64,000 nucleotides of DNA from Microcoleus vaginatus PCC 9802. Its GTDB lineage: Bacteria; Cyanobacteriota; Cyanobacteriia; Cyanobacteriales; Microcoleaceae. Where the stretch lies: positions 2,305,001 through 2,369,000 of the forward strand of contig CP031740.1 in assembly GCA_022701275.1 (NCBI GenBank). The letters are read 5' to 3'. A program made the translations under genes and the position numbers. Position 1 is the first letter of the stretch, and each line of letters starts with the position of its first letter. Under the pieces are notes generated by a model that saw only the letters and a program-made list of their open reading frames with translations, was not told the DNA's origin and made no database searches. Shown here piece after piece: positions 9,619 to 18,652 of the stretch.

Positions 9619-12459
9619 CTACTTACAGATAGTTGAAACTCTGGTAAAATACTTCGGTTGAGTGGTGAAAAAATTGCAGCTTTGCTTCAGCAATTCTTCT
9701 AACCCTTCAACCTGCCTCAGCCAGACAGTGCCGTTGCTTCCAGCTACAGCAATTTGCTTTCCGTCTGGACTCCAACTGACACTAACAACATTCTCCTCGA
9801 ACTCAAATTGAGCAACCTGCCGCCCCGCTAAATTCCACAGCCGTACAGTCTTGTCAATTCCCACTGTAGCCAGCCGTTCTCCGTCGGGACTAAAACTAAT
9901 TGATTTCGCATCAAAATGCAAGGTTTGAAATTCCTTAACTAATTCTTTTTCTGACAGATTCCACAGCCCCACTTTGCCATTCAATGTTACTGTAGCAAAG
10001 CGATACTGGTGTTGAGCCGGAGTGAAACTGAGCCCAATTGCCTGAACAGGCAGTGTTTTTTTCCGCTTGCCCGACAAATTCCAAAGTCGCACTGTAGAGT
10101 TGCCATCTAAAGTCGTTATGAAATTGCCGTTTGGGCTAAAATTTACGCTTCTCACTAAGCCGTTATGACCTGGGAGTTTCAGGCTAGACGATACTAATTG
10201 TGGCAGTTTAGACAAATCCCAAATTGCAGCATAGCTGTCTATCCCTGCCGCCGCTAATAACTTTCCGTCGGGACTAAAACTGATGCTGGTAACAGAGCCT
10301 TGAATTCCTTTCAAATTAGAAATATTTTTACCTGATAAATTCCATATTTTAACAGTGCTGTCCCTTCCGGCAGTCGCTAAAAAGTTACCGTTTGGGCTAA
10401 AATTTACCATATTAACTGACTGCTGTAAAGCTCTCCATTCAACAATTTTTTGCCCGGAAAAGTTCCATATTCTAACTCTACCGTCTATTCCTGCGGTTGC
10501 TAAAATTTGCCTCTTTGGGCTAAAAGTGACGCTGGTAACTGCACCTTTATGAGCTTGCCACTTTATCTTTCTTTGCGGGCTTAATGAGGCTTTGAGCTGC
10601 TGTGTTTCACTAATTTTATCGAGAATTATTTGTAAGGCTAACAGCGGTCTAGTTGCCGGGTATTGTTCTAGCTTATGTTTGTTTTCAACCAAGGTTTTTA
10701 ATTTTTTCCCGGAGGCGATCGCCCTCAGTAAAGCTTCTGATAAAGCTTCGCTATTTTCTGTCTTTTGAGAAACAGCCAACAATAAAGCATCGCTGCCATT
10801 TTGTTCGATTTCAATACTTGCTTGTGCTAGTTTAAACCGCTGGTAAGCGAGAGTTGAAAAGCCGATCGCCGCCAGTAACGATGCTGCCAGTACCGCAGAA
10901 CCGATGCCGATCCACTGTTTGGCTTTTTGTTTGGCAGAGTCAGCTTCACTCCAAGCTTTTTCCGCATCCCAGACAGCTTTTTTGGTTTCTAGTGTAGCTG
11001 AATGCAGCAGTTGATTTTGGTCGCTCAAAATAACTTTCTGGCTGGCAGTCAAAAACTGAAAATCTTCGTTTCTCAAACTTTTTCCTGCCGCCCAAACTAA
11101 TGCTGACTGCAAATCATTCCCTCGCAACAGTTGGGAATCATCTTCACAGCTAGAATTTAGCCAGACTTTGATCGCTTCCGAGTAAGGCGAGAGTTTTTCT
11201 AATTTTTCTTCAATTAATTGTTTGTTAAATACAGCTTCATAAATAGGATTAGAAATTGTTAATTTCTCCCCACGCTTAACAATTAATCCGCTTAATCGCA
11301 ACTCCATTTGTTCGGCACTACCATCGGGGACAATTTCAGTTTGTTCTAAAATTTGCTGATACAATCCCAGTCTCCTGACAATGCGCTGGTTTTCTTTGAA
11401 AAGCCGATCGCGAATTGTGGACAAATGTTCTGGGACATCCTGAGATTCCCAATTCTCCACTATTTTCAAGCGCACTACCTTTTCAACCCACTCTTTAGAA
11501 GTGTTAATTTTATCTTTTTCCCCCCCTTGGGCACGGGCGGCTGTATTTTCCTCTCCCCGTTGGCAAGGGGCGGCTGCATCTTTCTCTCCCCGTTGGCAAG
11601 GGGCGGCTGCATCTTTCTCCCCCCCTTGGCAAGGGGGGGCTGGGGGGGGTAAATTCGGGATTAATTCGGCATTTTCCAACAATAGTTTGCACAGCTTTTG
11701 AGTCAGGAACGGCTGCCCGCCCGTCCAATACAAAACCTCTCTCAAAACTTGATTAGGGCTGTCTGTAAACTCTGCCAACCCCGCTGCTAGCGGTTGAGCT
11801 TCGGTTTCGTCAAAACCCGTTAATTCGATCGCCTTGCCAATATTAAAAGGAGTATTGCTGCTGGCATTTTTCTCGCGGCACAAATCCGTCGGCGATGCTA
11901 CGCCTAAAAGAGCCCAAGTTAGGCGATCGAACTCTGAATTGTTGGCCCGCTTGTTGTAGCACGATCTAATTAAGGCTAAAAAATCGTCGGCGGGAAAATC
12001 TAGGGCGAGAATGCTGTCGATTTCGTCAATAAAAATGACAATATTACTGGAAATGTTGGGTAATAGTATGGTTTCGATGAATTCGCTCAATCTTTGAACC
12101 GGGGTTAAAAAATTGCGATCGCGCCACCAAGTCCGCACGTTGACAATATCTGACAGGTTAAAGTTATTTTCGAGAATGCGTAGCAAACCAGCATACCACT
12201 GTTCGGGAGTGACGCCGCGGTTGCCAATTTCCGAAATGTCGATCGCAGCACAAGCAATTCCTTCATTTCTCAGCCGCTGAATTGTCCGCACCTGCAAGCT
12301 AGATTTGCCCATTTGCCGGGAATTCAAAACATAGCAAAATTCCCCGGCTTTTAATCCGTTATAAAGGTCGTCGTCGGCTTGCCTCTTCACATAATTCGGA
12401 GCGTTATTTGTCAAACTCCCACCGACTTGATAGTAACTGGGCTTTGTGGTAAAATTCAT
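9619..12459 (-). CDS. AAA-like ATPase with C-terminal WD40 propeller
   Basis: The N-terminal half is an AAA-like (AAA_35) STAND-type ATPase domain: a P-loop variant in LNSRQMGKSS and a Walker B stretch IVIFIDEIDSIL. One predicted membrane helix follows (WIGIGSAVLAASLLAAIGF) and then about seven WD40 repeats (ISFSPDGKLLAAAG, KIWNLSGK). Such proteins are abundant in filamentous cyanobacteria and probably act as signalling switches whose propeller senses a partner. I start it at the ATG at 12459, next to the conserved TTKPSYYQVGGSL, not 15 codons upstream. A repeat-derived insertion after the ATPase domain (11515-11660) is described separately. Confidence 0.88.
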   Translation of the reverse strand: MNFTTKPSYYQVGGSLTNNAPNYVKRQADDDLYNGLKAGEFCYVLNSRQMGKSSLQVRTIQRLRNEGIACAAIDISEIGNRGVTPEQWYAGLLRILENNFNLSDIVNVRTWWRDRNFLTPVQRLSEFIETILLPNISSNIVIFIDEIDSILALDFPADDFLALIRSCYNKRANNSEFDRLTWALLGVASPTDLCREKNASSNTPFNIGKAIELTGFDETEAQPLAAGLAEFTDSPNQVLREVLYWTGGQPFLTQKLCKLLLENAELIPNLPPPAPPCQGGEKDAAAPCQRGEKDAAAPCQRGEENTAARAQGGEKDKINTSKEWVEKVVRLKIVENWESQDVPEHLSTIRDRLFKENQRIVRRLGLYQQILEQTEIVPDGSAEQMELRLSGLIVKRGEKLTISNPIYEAVFNKQLIEEKLEKLSPYSEAIKVWLNSSCEDDSQLLRGNDLQSALVWAAGKSLRNEDFQFLTASQKVILSDQNQLLHSATLETKKAVWDAEKAWSEADSAKQKAKQWIGIGSAVLAASLLAAIGFSTLAYQRFKLAQASIEIEQNGSDALLLAVSQKTENSEALSEALLRAIASGKKLKTLVENKHKLEQYPATRPLLALQIILDKISETQQLKASLSPQRKIKWQAHKGAVTSVTFSPKRQILATAGIDGRVRIWNFSGQKIVEWRALQQSVNMVNFSPNGNFLATAGRDSTVKIWNLSGKNISNLKGIQGSVTSISFSPDGKLLAAAGIDSYAAIWDLSKLPQLVSSSLKLPGHNGLVRSVNFSPNGNFITTLDGNSTVRLWNLSGKRKKTLPVQAIGLSFTPAQHQYRFATVTLNGKVGLWNLSEKELVKEFQTLHFDAKSISFSPDGERLATVGIDKTVRLWNLAGRQVAQFEFEENVVSVSWSPDGKQIAVAGSNGTVWLRQVEGLEELLKQSCNFFTTQPKYFTRVSTICK
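11515..11660. repeat. Repeat insertion inside the AAA-WD40 gene (33-base units)
   Basis: Tandem units of 33 bases, each containing CCCCGTTGGCAAGGGG or a close variant, add an 11-residue repeat (core AAPCQRGEKD) to the encoded protein, about three to four copies. The unit carries an internal inverted repeat and keeps the reading frame. A single related arm encodes PPQPQRGEKD in the gene at 25201. Confidence 0.85.
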
Positions 12460-12640
12460 AAAATAAAAAAGAACATTCGGCGGTTTAAACCGCTCAAGAG
12501 TCAAACGAAGTCCCTCTCTAAGAGACTAAATAATCGAGGGCTTATTATAATTTTGTATGATTAATTGTACCACAATAAATGAATATACTTAATTAAATCT
12601 CAGATACAAATGGCTAAAAAAGTTGCTAGATGAGCATTTT

Positions 12641-12690
12641 TCCTTCTTCCTTCTTCCTTCTTCCTTCTTCCTTCTTCCTTCTTCCTTCTA
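12641..12690. repeat. Heptameric STRR (TTCCTTC)n
   Basis: Seven near-perfect copies of the heptamer TTCCTTC run directly upstream of the folate gene. Short tandemly repeated heptamers are a hallmark of filamentous cyanobacteria. The repeat is open in frame with the gene and artificially extends its N-terminus in gene calls. Confidence 0.95.
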
Positions 12691-12698
12691 CTTACAGC

Positions 12699-13445
12699 AT
12701 GAAAACTGATTGGACTGGATATAACGACGACAAAGACAAGTTAAGAGCTGAAATTTGGTCTTTGCTGAAGCAGCAAGCCGCATCTATTGGCGATCCGTTG
12801 GGTCATATCCCCAACTTTGTCGGTACTCAGTTGGCTGCCGAAAGATTGGCAAATTTACCAATATGGCAACAAGCAAAAACGATTAAGTGCAATCCAGATT
12901 CGCCACAAATTCCGGTGCGGATGCGAGCTTTGCAAGATGGAAAACGCCTGTATATGGCAGTACCGCGATTGACAGACGATCGCTGTTTTGTAGAGTTAAC
13001 TGCTGAAGATTTGCAGCGGCAAAATATATCTATTGCCGAAAGTGCGATCGCCCGCAAAGCACTGACTTGCGGAAAACTGGTAAGTTTTGCAGAAATGGAG
13101 CCGATTGATTTAGTAATAGTCGGCTGCGTAGCAGCAGGGCCGGGCGGTGGAAGAACCGGGAAAGGTGCAGGTTTTGCCGATTTGGAATTGGCTATGTTGA
13201 AAAAATTCGGGTTAGTACAAATCGATACGCCAATTGTCACAACAGTGCATCCTTTGCAAATAGTCGCCGATTCGCGTTTACCAATGCAGGCTCACGATTG
13301 GGCGCTGAATTGGATTGTTACTGCTGAGGATGTAATTGAGACTAATACAAGTTATCCGCGTCCAATTGGGTTAAACTGGGACTGTATACGGCCGGAACAG
13401 TTGGAACAAATTCCGATTTTGCGAAAGTTGAGAGCGCAAGACTAG
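12699..13445 (+). CDS. 5-formyltetrahydrofolate cyclo-ligase family protein
   Basis: The family converts 5-formyl-THF to 5,10-methenyl-THF using ATP. The protein begins DKDKLRAEIW like the family and shows the late GAGFADLELAML motif, which corresponds to the glycine-rich substrate loop, preceded by GPGGGRTGKG. The start is the ATG at 12699: an upstream ATG at 12630 would add 23 residues translated from the heptamer repeat. The protein belongs to the longer subfamily related to MTHFSD, so the exact substrate is less certain than for the short FAU1 type. Confidence 0.82.
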   Translation: MKTDWTGYNDDKDKLRAEIWSLLKQQAASIGDPLGHIPNFVGTQLAAERLANLPIWQQAKTIKCNPDSPQIPVRMRALQDGKRLYMAVPRLTDDRCFVELTAEDLQRQNISIAESAIARKALTCGKLVSFAEMEPIDLVIVGCVAAGPGGGRTGKGAGFADLELAMLKKFGLVQIDTPIVTTVHPLQIVADSRLPMQAHDWALNWIVTAEDVIETNTSYPRPIGLNWDCIRPEQLEQIPILRKLRAQD

Positions 13446-13495
13446 ATAAGGAGTTTCTTTGCTAAACTTGCCTAGAGTTTACTATTACAAAAAAT

Positions 13496-14005
13496 ATGAA
13501 AGTTATTTTGGGCGACATCACAAAACTGGAAGTTGATGCAATCGTGAATGCTGCAAATACCAGTTTACTTGGGGGTGGTGGAGTAGATGGAGCAATACAC
13601 CAAGCAGCAGGTTCAGAACTTCTTCATGAGTGCCGATTGCTTGGAGGATGTAAGATTGGGGATGCTAAGCTAACTAAAGGATATAACTTGCCGGCGCGGT
13701 TCATCATCCATACAGTAGGGCCAGTATGGCGGGGAGGTAATCATGGAGAACCTGAACTCCTGGCCGAGTGTTACCGCAAGTGTATGCAAATCGCCGCAGA
13801 GCAAGAGTTAGAGAGTTTGGCATTTCCTTGCATTAGCACTGGGATTTACCAATATCCTAAAGCTCTAGCAGGTGAGATTGCAGTGAAGATATGCTCAGAA
13901 GAAATACAAAAGAATGGTGGTTCTCCAAGAGTAATTTTTTGCTGCTTCGATCGAGAGAATTATGAAATTTATGAAAGGATTCTATCTAACTACAGTCTGA
14001 GGTAG
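13496..14005 (+). CDS. Macrodomain ADP-ribose hydrolase
   Basis: This 169-residue protein is one macrodomain of the YmdB/MacroD type, which hydrolyses O-acetyl-ADP-ribose or mono-ADP-ribosyl groups. The hallmark VNAANTSLLGGGGVDGAIH is intact, including the catalytic Asn and Asp region, and so are GPVWRGG and the diphosphate loop CISTGIYQYP. It starts 50 bases after the folate gene on the same strand and may be cotranscribed. A TIR-domain gene lies downstream on the opposite strand, so two candidate NAD/ADP-ribose proteins are near each other. Confidence 0.92.
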   Translation: MKVILGDITKLEVDAIVNAANTSLLGGGGVDGAIHQAAGSELLHECRLLGGCKIGDAKLTKGYNLPARFIIHTVGPVWRGGNHGEPELLAECYRKCMQIAAEQELESLAFPCISTGIYQYPKALAGEIAVKICSEEIQKNGGSPRVIFCCFDRENYEIYERILSNYSLR

Positions 14006-14140
14006 TGAATTTAGTTAGGTTAGGGTTTTTACCCTAGTCTTAATATCTACATTTTTTACTATTTATTTAACAAACCGCGAAGGCGCGTTAGCGCTAGGAG
14101 GCGAAGCAAGACAGAAGAAGAAGGTAATTTCATGATATAT

Positions 14141-14251
14141 CTACTTTGTGGTGAACACGCGCCATGCAATGAAAGCTGTAAAGGCTAGATAACCAAACAC
14201 GGTTATCCAATCTAGCCAATTATCGGAAGTTATCAAAAAAATATCGTTCAT
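14141..14251 (-). CDS. Candidate 36-residue single-span membrane peptide
   Basis: An ATG at 14251 preceded by AGGTGA opens a frame of 36 codons ending at 14141. The product has one hydrophobic helix (WITVFGYLAFTAFIAW) with a basic C-terminus. The same DNA can form a hairpin, GGCTAGAT (14185 on) with ATCTAGCC, so it could instead be a structured RNA or terminator. I do not recognise the peptide. Confidence 0.4.
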   Translation of the reverse strand: MNDIFLITSDNWLDWITVFGYLAFTAFIAWRVFTTK

Positions 14252-14298
14252 AGGTATCATTCACCTGATTATTACTTACCGCACTTACAGACAAAATT

Positions 14299-16167
14299 TT
14301 ACACGATCGCGCTTAAGTGCGATCGAAAATATTGTCGATACAGTTCGCACCTCGGCACGCACTCGTTCCCCTGCAATTTCACCAACCCCAAACTTTCCAA
14401 CTTAAACGCCTGCATTGGCTTTAATTGCACGGGATTTTCTGCCTGTGCAATCTCTCTCATCCCCTGGGCCAATTCTGGATATTCTTCTAAATTCCACAGT
14501 TGGCGGCGCAAATGGTCGCTGTAAATTCCCGCATCTGCGATCGCAGTTTCTTTTAATTCATCGAGTGTCAAACCCGATCGCGAAATGTGATATAATGCAA
14601 CTCGCACTAAATACGGATGTCCCCCGACAAGGGCCATCAATTCCTCAACTTTCGCCTCCGACCAATTCAACTGGTGGCGCGCTGCTAAATCTTGTATTTG
14701 CTGATGGTTGAATTCTGGCAAATCTACTGGCAGCCCGACGTTGAAAGGCGATTGATTGATGTTCATTGGGATGTAAACTTCGGTGGAGTGAACTACAATT
14801 AATCGCAGTTTTTTCCAGATATCGCGCCGCTTCGATTCTTCGTGCCACGCCCGCAGCAGTCCTAAAAAGTCTTCGGCAATGTCGGGATATTGGAAAACGC
14901 GATCGATCTCGTCTAATCCTAAAATTAAAGGACTGTCGATTTGCGGTAAAATGTATTTTTCAAAGTAATCTTTGCAGTTGACTTTGCTGCCAAAAATCTC
15001 GTCCCAATAATCGTCTAATTGATTGGCTAAGTGCAACTCGCGGCCGACGTAAGCGCAAAACCATTTTAAGAATTTATCTAAGTTGGCAAAGACGCCTTTA
15101 TCTACTAACTGAAAAGTTAGCGGCACGGTGCAATAACCTTGACGGGCGCCGTGATGCAAAATTCTTGCCATCAAGGAAGTTTTGCCCATTTGTCTCGGTG
15201 CTTTGATTCTAATTAACGCGCTGGGCTGCACAATAGTTTGATAGCAGTGTTCTTCGATGGGCGGGCGTTCTACATAAAATTGAGAAGCGACATCCACTTG
15301 TCCTCCCGGTAATTCCGGTTCGGCGGCGGGTAGAGGTATTTCGTCGCTGCTAATTTCTAATAGCTGTTTTTGCGTTAAATCTTCCGTTTGTTCTGTGACT
15401 GGTGCGGGTTTTTCTGCTAGCAAATTCACAACTTCTTCGATAATAATTGGAGTGTCGGCGGTGGTTTTCCATTCCCTCTGTTTGATGCGGTACAGATAGC
15501 CCCGCAAGTCGTGATTGAGAGGCGCGTTCAGGGGAAAGCCGACGCGGATAGGGAGAATTATGGGTTTTCTGTCAGGGCGGGAGTCTTGCAGTTCTTTTGC
15601 TTGCTGAACTTGATATGTTAGTAGTTCGCTTTGGTTTCCCGTTGGCGGCAAAAGTATCAGCAAATAATCGCATTCTTGAAGGAATAAATTAATGCGATCG
15701 AACCAATTATCTCCCAATCTAATGTTATTTTCTGCTGTGAAAACTGTATGACCGATCGCGCTTAAGGCCGTTTCTAACTCTTTTCCCAATTCGCGATCGG
15801 GATCGGCGCTGCGATAACTGACAAATATTTTAACAATTCTGCTGCTGGTGGCTGTATCTTCCGCTGGTGGCAAATTGTCCAGCTCGTCTAAATTTTCCGG
15901 TTCCTCAAGTTTAGCCGATCGATGGTCGCTAGCAGCCAGAGTCATTTCAAAAGCCGCGAACAACTGTCGAATTTTACTCAAATCCGCACCTTCTCTACCC
16001 TGCTTAATTTTGCTGACTGTATCGGCACCAACGCCAGACTCAGCCTCGATTTCAGTCAGAGTACCTCTAATGTTATTTCGGTCAGACCATTCTTGGAGCG
16101 CCTCGTTAAGTTTCTTTAAGCCAGAGGCAGTGAGAATGCGACCGCGATCGCGTTTTGACTTGAGCAC
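14299..16167 (-). CDS. HTH-TIR-AAA-like signalling ATPase
   Basis: The 622 residues hold an N-terminal Xre-like helix-turn-helix (about 15-80), a TIR_2 domain (about 112-250, starting VKIFVSYRSADPDRE) and a STAND-type AAA_35 domain (about 290-600) with the P-loop variant APRQMGKTSLM and Walker B LILGLDEIDRVF. Such fusions act in bacterial sensing and possibly defence: TIR domains can cleave NAD or make signal nucleotides. At the usual TIR glutamate position I read TYQVQQA, so the NADase Glu may be a Gln and activity is uncertain. The ATPase is the same family as in the gene at 9619, without the WD40 part. Confidence 0.85.
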   Translation of the reverse strand: MLKSKRDRGRILTASGLKKLNEALQEWSDRNNIRGTLTEIEAESGVGADTVSKIKQGREGADLSKIRQLFAAFEMTLAASDHRSAKLEEPENLDELDNLPPAEDTATSSRIVKIFVSYRSADPDRELGKELETALSAIGHTVFTAENNIRLGDNWFDRINLFLQECDYLLILLPPTGNQSELLTYQVQQAKELQDSRPDRKPIILPIRVGFPLNAPLNHDLRGYLYRIKQREWKTTADTPIIIEEVVNLLAEKPAPVTEQTEDLTQKQLLEISSDEIPLPAAEPELPGGQVDVASQFYVERPPIEEHCYQTIVQPSALIRIKAPRQMGKTSLMARILHHGARQGYCTVPLTFQLVDKGVFANLDKFLKWFCAYVGRELHLANQLDDYWDEIFGSKVNCKDYFEKYILPQIDSPLILGLDEIDRVFQYPDIAEDFLGLLRAWHEESKRRDIWKKLRLIVVHSTEVYIPMNINQSPFNVGLPVDLPEFNHQQIQDLAARHQLNWSEAKVEELMALVGGHPYLVRVALYHISRSGLTLDELKETAIADAGIYSDHLRRQLWNLEEYPELAQGMREIAQAENPVQLKPMQAFKLESLGLVKLQGNECVPRCELYRQYFRSHLSAIV

Positions 16168-16443
16168 TTCGCTTGCAGTGAAAGGAGAACGAATCTAGAA
16201 ATTTTAACGCCTTAAGTTCCTATTTTGGGCGATTTTAAGGGAGATAGTCCGCTAGGCGGAATTTAAGAAATTTTACGACCAGAGGTTTTTTGGGCGATCG
16301 ACTCCTCAAACTCTGTCCTGATAACGGCTTCAACAGTTGAATATATTTGAGGAGAAAAAGTTTTTCTTAACTCCCCAATCTCCGCCGCTAATCACCACTT
16401 AACTTTTTAGAGTAGATACACCAAGCAAAAAAGGAGCAGCCAA

Positions 16444-16614
16444 ATGAGCAAAATCTTACACAGACTGGCAATGGCCGCTTTGGGAACCGCCGCCATTTTC
16501 ACAATTAATACACTTAATAATTTAACAGAAGCATCAGCCGCTGGTAAATTTGACCAACCAGAAATTTATCAAAACACTGTTTTTCCACTTGGCGTACCGG
16601 GGTCAGTTCCATAA
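16444..16614 (+). CDS. Small exported peptide, 56 residues
   Basis: The ATG at 16444 follows an AAGGAG ribosome site nine bases upstream. The peptide has a clear signal sequence (KILHRLAMAALGTAAIF) with probable cleavage after EASA, leaving a mature part of about 24 residues ending LGVPGSVP. The good ribosome site and signal peptide support translation. No family recognised. Confidence 0.65.
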   Translation: MSKILHRLAMAALGTAAIFTINTLNNLTEASAAGKFDQPEIYQNTVFPLGVPGSVP

Positions 16615-16662
16615 ATAGCGCAATTCATTGATTGATTGATTTAATTGAATTAAGGAGAAATT

Positions 16663-16995
16663 ATGAAGTCTACACTGTGTTCGCCACAACCTATAGCTAC
16701 CAAATCTGACTCCGTTGACGCTGAGGCGATCGATGCCTGCACTGCACTTGCATGGGTGGAATTGGTAGCATTAGATGCTAGCGCTCTCACGGGGGACGAT
16801 TGGCTGGCTTTGTGCGATGATATAGATAGCGGGGAAATCTACCGCTGCTGGTTTTTGTGGCGCGATCGCGAAGTTAGCGGTAATTGGGAAGCTTACGATC
16901 CTTTGAGCGATCGCCGATTTGTTGCTAAAGGAAAAGTGTTTTTAAAAGCCGCGATCGACTCGCTCGAAGATGCTAGAAATCGAGAAGTCGCCTAA
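16663..16995 (+). CDS. Hypothetical protein, 110 residues
   Basis: It follows the exported peptide by 48 bases with a strong AAGGAG site. The product is acidic and rich in tryptophan (LAWVELVALDAS, DWLALCDDID, YRCWFLWRDREV), soluble, with no signal peptide. Followed 29 bases later by a 46-codon ORF broken by an IS701-type element, so the three small genes may once have been one transcript. Function unknown. Confidence 0.7.
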   Translation: MKSTLCSPQPIATKSDSVDAEAIDACTALAWVELVALDASALTGDDWLALCDDIDSGEIYRCWFLWRDREVSGNWEAYDPLSDRRFVAKGKVFLKAAIDSLEDARNREVA

Positions 16996-17130
16996 GTTTA
17001 ATTCATCGCAGGTGAATAAAATTTGTGCCTACAAAACAAGAATTCTGCCAAGAGAATCCGCCAGTGTACAAAGTTTTGTCGGCCTGCGCGAGACTGGAAG
17101 AAAAAGGGGTAATAGAACCGGATTTGATAG

Positions 17131-18491
17131 TGGGACTTAAACAAGTTTTAAGCCCAAACAAAGCCCAAACTGGCTTTATATAAAGTAAATAGGTCCCTGT
17201 TTTCTTGCAACCAGCCAAAAAACCTGTAAGATATAGCTGTTCTAAAAGCTGACAAAGCTTCAGTAAATGTTGTTAAAGGTTGGTTAGCCCACTGCCGACG
17301 CAATCCTCCTGTTAACTGATGCCAAATGATAAAAGTATAAGCACAAAATACTAATATTAAATGTCGATAAAGGCTTCTCTTTCCTCGGATTTGATATTCT
17401 TTTAACCCTAGCCATCCTTTAGCTTCACGGTAAAACACTTCTACCCAATTACGTTGGGAGTAAGTTGTTACTATCCATGATGCTGTTGCCCGCTCACTGG
17501 CAGCGTTAGTCACTAAATAATCAACTTCTGTGGCGGTAGAACAAGTCGGAGCATTCATGACGATAGCGACTGTTTTTGGCCCGGACATGGTTGAGAATTC
17601 TACTGTGATAGTTGCTACCCACACAGTTCTGGGCTTTTCCCGATTTAGTGTAATAGCACTTAAAGCCTCTGCTGGTAAACGTTTTGCTAATTCTGAGAGT
17701 TTGAGTTCTTCGGGTTGTCGCTCGGGTTCTATTTGACAGACTACTTTTCGATTTTTGGCTAATCCTCCTACATAGGTTAACTTCCTTTTCTCTAACTCCT
17801 GCAAAAATCTACTATTATTCCCATAGCCTGCATCGATTAAAACTACTGCTGGTCGCTCTTTCCTTTCTAAGCATTTGTCAATTAGTTTGATGGCTATATC
17901 GGGTTTTTTAATAAATTCTGGATTTTCTTTTCCTTGAGGTAACGAATGAGCGTGTTGATATAATTCAACATCAAGTGGTAGGCTTTTCACTCCATCATAT
18001 AAGTGTGTAGTTACCACTACTACACCATTATCTGTTTTTCCGATTTCTCCAATATATTGCCGACCAACTCCTGCTGTTAAATTGCCACTTTTTCTGTGAC
18101 CGGAATCATCTATTATCAGAGTAAACCCTCTGCTGATATGAGTCTGCCTACACTGCTGCATCACCTGCAACCGTCGTTGGTTAACTTGCTGGGCATTCCA
18201 AGGAGCTTCTGTCAAAAAATGATGCAATCGGTTGTATGTAACTCCTATACAGTCTCTTGACATCTGAGTCAGGTTTTTTCGCTCACTTTCTCCCAATAAT
18301 CCCCCTAAATAGTGCTTAAACCCTGTTTTTTGGGCTTGATGGCTAAAAACATCGTCAAAACGACGACACCATCGATCGAAGCATGGTGGCATGGCGCTAG
18401 GAGTTGTTTCTTTCATTGCGCGTTTTTGACGTAAAAAGCTTAACCTGACTACATTATACTATTTTTAGCACAATTTTTTTGTTTAAGTCCC
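17131..18491. mobile_element. IS701-type insertion sequence
   Basis: The terminal inverted repeats are GGGACTTAAACAA at 17132 and its complement TTGTTTAAGTCCC ending at 18491. GATAG occurs on both flanks (17126-17130 and 18492-18496) and is the likely target duplication. One complete transposase fills the element. A decayed copy of the same family is at 62019-62130. Confidence 0.88.
17148..18416 (-). CDS. IS701-family DDE transposase
   Basis: This 422-residue DDE endonuclease spans almost the whole element. Catalytic acids are expected in TLIIDDSGHRKSG, in VVLIDAGYGNN and in NWVEVFYREAKGWLGL. The frame is intact and the protein looks full length, so the element may be active. Confidence 0.92.
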   Translation of the reverse strand: MKETTPSAMPPCFDRWCRRFDDVFSHQAQKTGFKHYLGGLLGESERKNLTQMSRDCIGVTYNRLHHFLTEAPWNAQQVNQRRLQVMQQCRQTHISRGFTLIIDDSGHRKSGNLTAGVGRQYIGEIGKTDNGVVVVTTHLYDGVKSLPLDVELYQHAHSLPQGKENPEFIKKPDIAIKLIDKCLERKERPAVVLIDAGYGNNSRFLQELEKRKLTYVGGLAKNRKVVCQIEPERQPEELKLSELAKRLPAEALSAITLNREKPRTVWVATITVEFSTMSGPKTVAIVMNAPTCSTATEVDYLVTNAASERATASWIVTTYSQRNWVEVFYREAKGWLGLKEYQIRGKRSLYRHLILVFCAYTFIIWHQLTGGLRRQWANQPLTTFTEALSAFRTAISYRFFGWLQENRDLFTLYKASLGFVWA

Positions 18492-18652
18492 GATAGGAGT
18501 GCCGGAAACGAAATACTCCCAAAGAGAATAAAAACATTACGGCTGCGGGCAAGAGTTGACTGTATGATGCTAGGTGCTTCATCTCGAAAGCGGTTGATAA
18601 CGTTTTTCCAGTCGCTTTCTTGCTGCAGCCGTTAAACTCTTTCTCTTCAAAC

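Larger units (their letters stand above)
17025..18531 (+). pseudogene. Small ORF (46 codons) split by an IS701-type element
   Basis: Removing 17131-18491 and one GATAG repeat joins 17025-17130 to 18497-18531 into one open frame from GTG to TAA (PTKQEFCQENPP at the start, VPETKYSQRE at the end). Its exact frame continuity through the junction shows that the insertion was recent. Product unknown. Confidence 0.65.

Noticed and set aside
12630-12698. Upstream ATG of the folate gene
   Set aside because: The 23 extra residues are translated heptamer repeat and not conserved.
17003-17218. 71-codon minus frame at the IS701-type end
   Set aside because: It is a frame shadow overlapping the transposase end and the interrupted ORF.
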